DNA of 64,000 bases from Achromobacter piechaudii NBRC 102461 (lineage in GTDB: Bacteria; Pseudomonadota; Gammaproteobacteria; Burkholderiales; Burkholderiaceae_B): assembly GCF_001571245.1 (NCBI RefSeq), contig NZ_BCTK01000008.1, forward strand, positions 62,001-126,000, written 5' to 3'. Shown here piece after piece: positions 60,538 to 64,000 of the stretch (its first letter is position 1; each line of letters opens with the position of its first letter). The position numbers and the translations under genes are program-made. The notes beneath the pieces are model-generated. The model saw only the letters and a program-made list of their open reading frames with translations. It had not been told where the DNA came from and did no database searches.

Positions 60538-62247
60538 TTAGAACACCTGCCAATCGTCTTGCGCGGGCGCGCCGGCGCCCGCTGGCGCTGTCCGCTGCAA
60601 CCCGACGCGCTTGCGCGGCGCGACGGGCCGGGCCGTGGCCAGGACGGCGTCGGAAGCCGGGGCCGACACGCGCGCGGCGGGCACGTCGATCACGATGCGT
60701 GGCGACACCGTGAAGATGGCGACGGTTTTCGCCAGGGCGTCGGCCTGATCGCGCAGCGCGCGCGCCGACGCGGCGGCCTGCTCGACCAGCGCGGCGTTCT
60801 GCTGCGTGGCCTCGTCCATGCTGGACACCGCCAGATTGACCTGATCGATGCCCTGCGCCTGCTCGCTGGACGCGGCGGCGATTTCGCCCATGATGTCGGT
60901 CACGCGGTGCACGGCGCTTTCGATCTCGCGCATCGTCTCGCCCGCCAGCGCAACCTGCTGCGCGCCCGCCTTGACCCGGCCGGCGGAATCGCCGATCAGC
61001 TGCTTGATCTCGCGGGCGGCCAACGCGCTGCGCTGGGCCAGCGCGCGCACTTCCCCGGCCACCACGGCAAAGCCCTTGCCCTGGTCGCCCGCGCGGGCGG
61101 CTTCGACGGCGGCGTTCAGCGCCAGGATGTTGGTTTGAAAGGCAATGCCGTCGATCACCGAAACGATGTGCGTGATCTTGGTCGAGCTGGCGCTGATGTC
61201 CTGCATGGTGCCGACCACGTCGGCGACCACCGCCGCGCCGCGCCCGGCCACCTGCGACGCGCCTTCGGCAAGTTGGTTGGCGCGCAAGGCGTTGTCGGCG
61301 TTTTCCTTGACGGTTACCGCCAGCCGGCCCATCGACAGCGCCGTTTCTTCCAGGGTGGCGGCCTGCTGCTCGGTTCTCGACGACAGCAGCACATTGCCGT
61401 CGGCAATGTCGCGCGCCCCTTGGCCGATTTGCTGCACGCTTTGGCGCACGGCAGCGACCGTCTTGGCCAGGCTCGCCTGCATGCGTTGCAGGCCAAGAAA
61501 AAGTTGACCAATTTCATTGTCGGATTTGATCTCGATCTGGTTGGTAAGGTTGCCGTCGGCAATGCTCTGGAAGTGCGAGCCGGCGCGCACCAAGGGGCGC
61601 AGCACCGAACGGCCGACGAACAGCGCCGCGCCGATGCAGAGCAGCACCGCCACGACCAGCAACACCACGATCAAAGTGTTGGCGCGCAGATGCTGGGAGG
61701 CGGCGGCCGTCACGTAGCCGTCGGTTTGCTGGTCCACGTAGTGCAGGTAGTCGGCCACCTGGCGGTCGAAGGCCAGATGGGCCCCTTGCACGGCGTCCAT
61801 TTGCAGCGCGAACGCGCGGGCGTCCTGGTTGCGCATGGATTCGAACTGTTCGGCGGCCAGCGCGTCGTAGAGCTTGTACGCTGCGGCGACGGGCGCCGCC
61901 CTTTCGTGCAGCGCGGGCGCGCGGACCTCGCTGGCGAACGCCTCGAAGCGCTCGCGCGAGCGGCGCCACAGGTCTTCGGCGCGCGTGGCGTCCGCATCGC
62001 TTTCCGTGATGCGGCCGACCTGCCGGTTGATCATGGCGGCGTCCATCGCCAGCCGCGCCCGCAGCATCAGCGTGTAGACCTCGTAGGCGGGCACGACGCG
62101 CATGGAATACGCTTCGTTGACCTGGCCCAGCTTGGCGTTGCTGGAGCGGGTGTCCAGCCAGGCCGCGCCGTTGGCGACGAGCATGCCGGTAAAGAACAGC
62201 GCCAGCAAGATGGCCAGGCAGGTGCGGATTTTCAAATGAGTAAACAT
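60538..62247 (-). CDS. methyl-accepting chemotaxis protein
   Basis: 569 residues. Membrane helix (about 10-30), periplasmic four-helix-bundle ligand domain (about 31-190), second helix (about 191-212), HAMP, and a signalling domain with the conserved hairpin tip [23 protein letters not shown]. The C-terminus ends DDWQVF, matching the xWxxF tether bound by CheR/CheB. It senses a periplasmic ligand and signals to CheA/CheW encoded elsewhere. Divergent from tauA, which raises but does not show a sulfonate ligand. Confidence 0.92.
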   Translation of the reverse strand: MFTHLKIRTCLAILLALFFTGMLVANGAAWLDTRSSNAKLGQVNEAYSMRVVPAYEVYTLMLRARLAMDAAMINRQVGRITESDADATRAEDLWRRSRERFEAFASEVRAPALHERAAPVAAAYKLYDALAAEQFESMRNQDARAFALQMDAVQGAHLAFDRQVADYLHYVDQQTDGYVTAAASQHLRANTLIVVLLVVAVLLCIGAALFVGRSVLRPLVRAGSHFQSIADGNLTNQIEIKSDNEIGQLFLGLQRMQASLAKTVAAVRQSVQQIGQGARDIADGNVLLSSRTEQQAATLEETALSMGRLAVTVKENADNALRANQLAEGASQVAGRGAAVVADVVGTMQDISASSTKITHIVSVIDGIAFQTNILALNAAVEAARAGDQGKGFAVVAGEVRALAQRSALAAREIKQLIGDSAGRVKAGAQQVALAGETMREIESAVHRVTDIMGEIAAASSEQAQGIDQVNLAVSSMDEATQQNAALVEQAAASARALRDQADALAKTVAIFTVSPRIVIDVPAARVSAPASDAVLATARPVAPRKRVGLQRTAPAGAGAPAQDDWQVF

Positions 62248-62639
62248 ACGACCTCGACGGAATTCATGACCCCGGGGCAGCGATCTCGCACCAGCGGGAA
62301 CTGCGGACCTTGGCGCTGTCCTCCGCGCCCGCTGGGCCGGACGAAAGGACTGTATCCCAGCGTCCCGGACAAATCGTTAACAAATGAATGACATTTCCGT
62401 AATGGCGAATTCGACCCGTCGGTGATAGTCGCGGGAGAGGGCCTCGGGCATTTGGCCGATAGCCGGTGGACGGTCCCGGAACAACCATGGGCAGATCCCG
62501 CCGCAGGGCGGTTTGGCTCCTACTGAACCGCCCATCTGGACCTAGCGTTCTGCCCCTATCCGGGCAAACTGGCACCAGGGTCGCACCGGCACAAAGCCGG
62601 TCGCGTCGGGGCGCGGCCCACTCTCTCTCGGAGATCACC
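62248..62639. promoter_or_regulatory. GC-rich structured leader between chemoreceptor and tauA
   Basis: 392 bases without a supported gene. The tauA-proximal 240 bases contain several small hairpins, for example ACCGGC-ACAAA-GCCGGT (62586-62602) and CCGCC/GGCGG around 62500-62511. I compared them by eye with TPP, glycine, cobalamin, SAM and guanidine riboswitch cores and found no match. A promoter and a Cbl/TauR-type site are expected but not identified. Confidence 0.3.
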
Positions 62640-63668
62640 ATGAACGCGATTTACCGCCTCATCCGCCGCTGCACCCTGGCCGGCCTTGCCGCCGCGCTAT
62701 TGGCCGCGCCTGCCTATGCCCAGACCAAGCTGGTCGTGGGTTATCAGTTGATCGTCGGCCCATTTTTATCGTCCATCGCCGATGGCAGTTTCGACACCGC
62801 GTTAAAGGAAGCTGGCTACCAGGTCGATTGGCGACAGTTCACCTCGGGCGGCGACATTTCCACCGCGCTGGCATCGGGCAATGTGCCGGTGGGCGTGCTG
62901 GGATCCACCGGCATCACCTCGGCCGCCACGCGCGGCGTGGACCTGCAACTGTTCTGGATCCTGGACAACATCGGTAAATCGGAAGCGCTGGTCGCGCGCA
63001 ACGGTTCGGGCATCAACAGCACGGCGGACCTGAAGGGCAAGCGAGTGGCCACGCCTTTCGTGTCGACGTCGCACTTTCACCTGCTGGTAGGGCTGGACCA
63101 GGTCTGGAAGATCAACCCGCGCGACGTCAGGATCCTGAACATGCAGCCGCCGCAGATCGTGGCGGCCTGGCAGCGCGGGGACATCGACGCCGCCTACGTA
63201 TGGCCGCCCGCGCTGACCGAGATTGAAAAGACCGGCAAGATCATTGCCGACTCCGAAGCCATCGGCCGCGCCAGCGTGCCCACGTTCGACGGCATCGTCG
63301 TTGACCGCGCCTGGGCCGCGAAGAACCCGAAGTTCATGGCGGCCTTCACCGGCGTGCTGGCCAAGTCCTATGCCGATTACCACGCCAACAGCGCAAAGTG
63401 GACGGCCGACTCGCCCCAAGTAAAAGGCATCGTGCGCCTGATCGGCGGCAAGCCCGAGGACATCGTCAGCGCGCTCAAGCTGCTGGTGTTCCCGACCGCG
63501 CAAGAGCAGGCGTCGTCCACCTGGCTGGGCGGCGGCAAGGAATCGGGCGCGGTGCGCGCCCTGGACGCCAGCGCCAAGTTCCTGAAAGACCAGAAGCAGA
63601 TCGACCGGGCGCTAACCGACTACAGTCCGCACGTCACGGACCAGTACGCGAAGGCAGCGGCGAAGTAG
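62640..63668 (+). CDS. tauA: taurine ABC transporter substrate-binding protein
   Basis: 342 residues with a Sec signal ([15 protein letters not shown]). NMT1/THI5-like periplasmic receptor: [46 protein letters not shown] and [24 protein letters not shown] are the TauA hallmarks, distinguishing it from SsuA. It delivers taurine to TauBC. GGAG precedes the ATG; the frame is open upstream but lacks features. A stable hairpin separates it from tauB, 61 bases downstream. Confidence 0.88.
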   Translation: MNAIYRLIRRCTLAGLAAALLAAPAYAQTKLVVGYQLIVGPFLSSIADGSFDTALKEAGYQVDWRQFTSGGDISTALASGNVPVGVLGSTGITSAATRGVDLQLFWILDNIGKSEALVARNGSGINSTADLKGKRVATPFVSTSHFHLLVGLDQVWKINPRDVRILNMQPPQIVAAWQRGDIDAAYVWPPALTEIEKTGKIIADSEAIGRASVPTFDGIVVDRAWAAKNPKFMAAFTGVLAKSYADYHANSAKWTADSPQVKGIVRLIGGKPEDIVSALKLLVFPTAQEQASSTWLGGGKESGAVRALDASAKFLKDQKQIDRALTDYSPHVTDQYAKAAAK

Positions 63669-63685
63669 CCTGCCGCCGGCACGCA

Positions 63686-63711
63686 GGACGCCCGCCTTGC
63701 CGCGGGCGTCC
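63686..63711 (+). promoter_or_regulatory. hairpin in the tauA-tauB gap
   Basis: GGACGCCCGC (63686-63695) pairs perfectly with GCGGGCGTCC (63702-63711) across CTTGCC. There is no T tract (GTTACAAG follows), so it is more likely a transcript-stabilising or attenuating structure that raises the receptor over the ATPase than a full terminator. Confidence 0.55.
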
Positions 63712-63729
63712 GTTACAAGGGGAATCCGC

Positions 63730-64000
63730 ATGACCCATCCATCCACGCCCGCCGCGCTGGCCTTGCGCGCGGACCATGTCAGCGTCACCTATCCCGGTTT
63801 GCACGACAGCGGGCCGGTGATTGCGCTGCAAGACGTCAACCTGACCATCGAGCCCGGCGAATTCGTCGTGGCGCTGGGCGCGTCCGGCTGCGGCAAGACC
63901 ACCCTGCTCAGTCTGCTGGCCGGCTTTCTGTCGCCCACCGAGGGCCAGATCACGCTGGGCGGTCGGCCCATCCTGGGCCCCGGCGCCGATCGGGGCGTGG
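63730..64000 (+). CDS. tauB: taurine ABC transporter ATPase, cut by right edge
   Basis: The first 90 codons are visible. A beta-strand start [33 protein letters not shown] and a Walker [10 protein letters not shown] define an ABC ATPase; [17 protein letters not shown] is the segment that leads to the Q-loop in TauB/SsuB/NrtD proteins. AAGGGG lies 7 bases before the ATG. Together with tauA upstream, taurine import is the likely role; the rest of the operon lies beyond the window. Confidence 0.88.
   Translation, partial: MTHPSTPAALALRADHVSVTYPGLHDSGPVIALQDVNLTIEPGEFVVALGASGCGKTTLLSLLAGFLSPTEGQITLGGRPILGPGADRGV

Noticed and set aside
62400-62639. Riboswitch before tauA
   Set aside because: By-eye comparison with TPP, glycine, cobalamin, SAM and guanidine cores gave no convincing match; kept only as a structured leader.

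Overview
The window is high-GC proteobacterial chromosome. The gene families point to a betaproteobacterium of the Alcaligenaceae (Achromobacter/Bordetella type): three orphan Bug-type solute receptors, many LysR regulators, an ortho-cleavage catechol cluster, an AT-type autotransporter, cstA-ybdD and a taurine ABC operon that runs off the right edge. This assignment is inferred from gene content and base composition; no rRNA or tRNA was seen. No CRISPR array, insertion sequence or prophage was recognised.

Bases 1-8.3k hold regulator/enzyme pairs (AraC; azoR with a divergent HxlR regulator; an NmrA-type reductase with a divergent LysR regulator), a decayed FAD-oxidase fragment, a secreted protein resembling GH75 chitosanases, unknown proteins and a small cytochrome c. 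8.3-11.7k is a pair of surface-polysaccharide genes: a GT9 heptosyltransferase-like gene overlapping a glycosyltransferase fused to an alpha/beta hydrolase. 11.7-17k holds an RstAB-like two-component system, a beta-lactamase-fold lipoprotein whose nucleophile position is Ala, and a membrane diguanylate cyclase. 17-20k is a 917-residue autotransporter with a TTG start and an upstream hairpin. 20-31k mixes a P-loop protein, an esterase, cyclic-di-GMP proteins, two divergent Bug receptors, SDR enzymes and a LysR regulator.

31.0-34.8k is the most unusual block: a tightly overlapping three-gene operon coding for a secreted LysM plus subtilase-like protein, a lipoprotein of unknown fold and a peptidoglycan-binding M15-type peptidase without a signal peptide. 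34.9-38.1k is a LysR-controlled enolase-superfamily enzyme plus Bug receptor, with a striking CATATG palindrome set. 38.2-42.6k is an operon catB-catA-AAHS transporter-benD-like that lacks catC, benABC and a linked CatR.

42.9-50.9k contains small envelope, VOC, GNAT and hypothetical genes, a sorbosone-dehydrogenase-like protein, and a TetR gene that shares a 13-base operator core with its downstream membrane gene, which is itself frameshifted. 51-57k has an HcaT-like MFS, cstA-ybdD (peptide/pyruvate uptake), and a divergent NarL-type two-component pair that probably controls cstA. 57.1k on holds folE, a non-coding stretch with an orphan terminator, an orphan OmpR-type regulator, an amidohydrolase that has lost its metal ligands, a chemoreceptor, and tauA-tauB.
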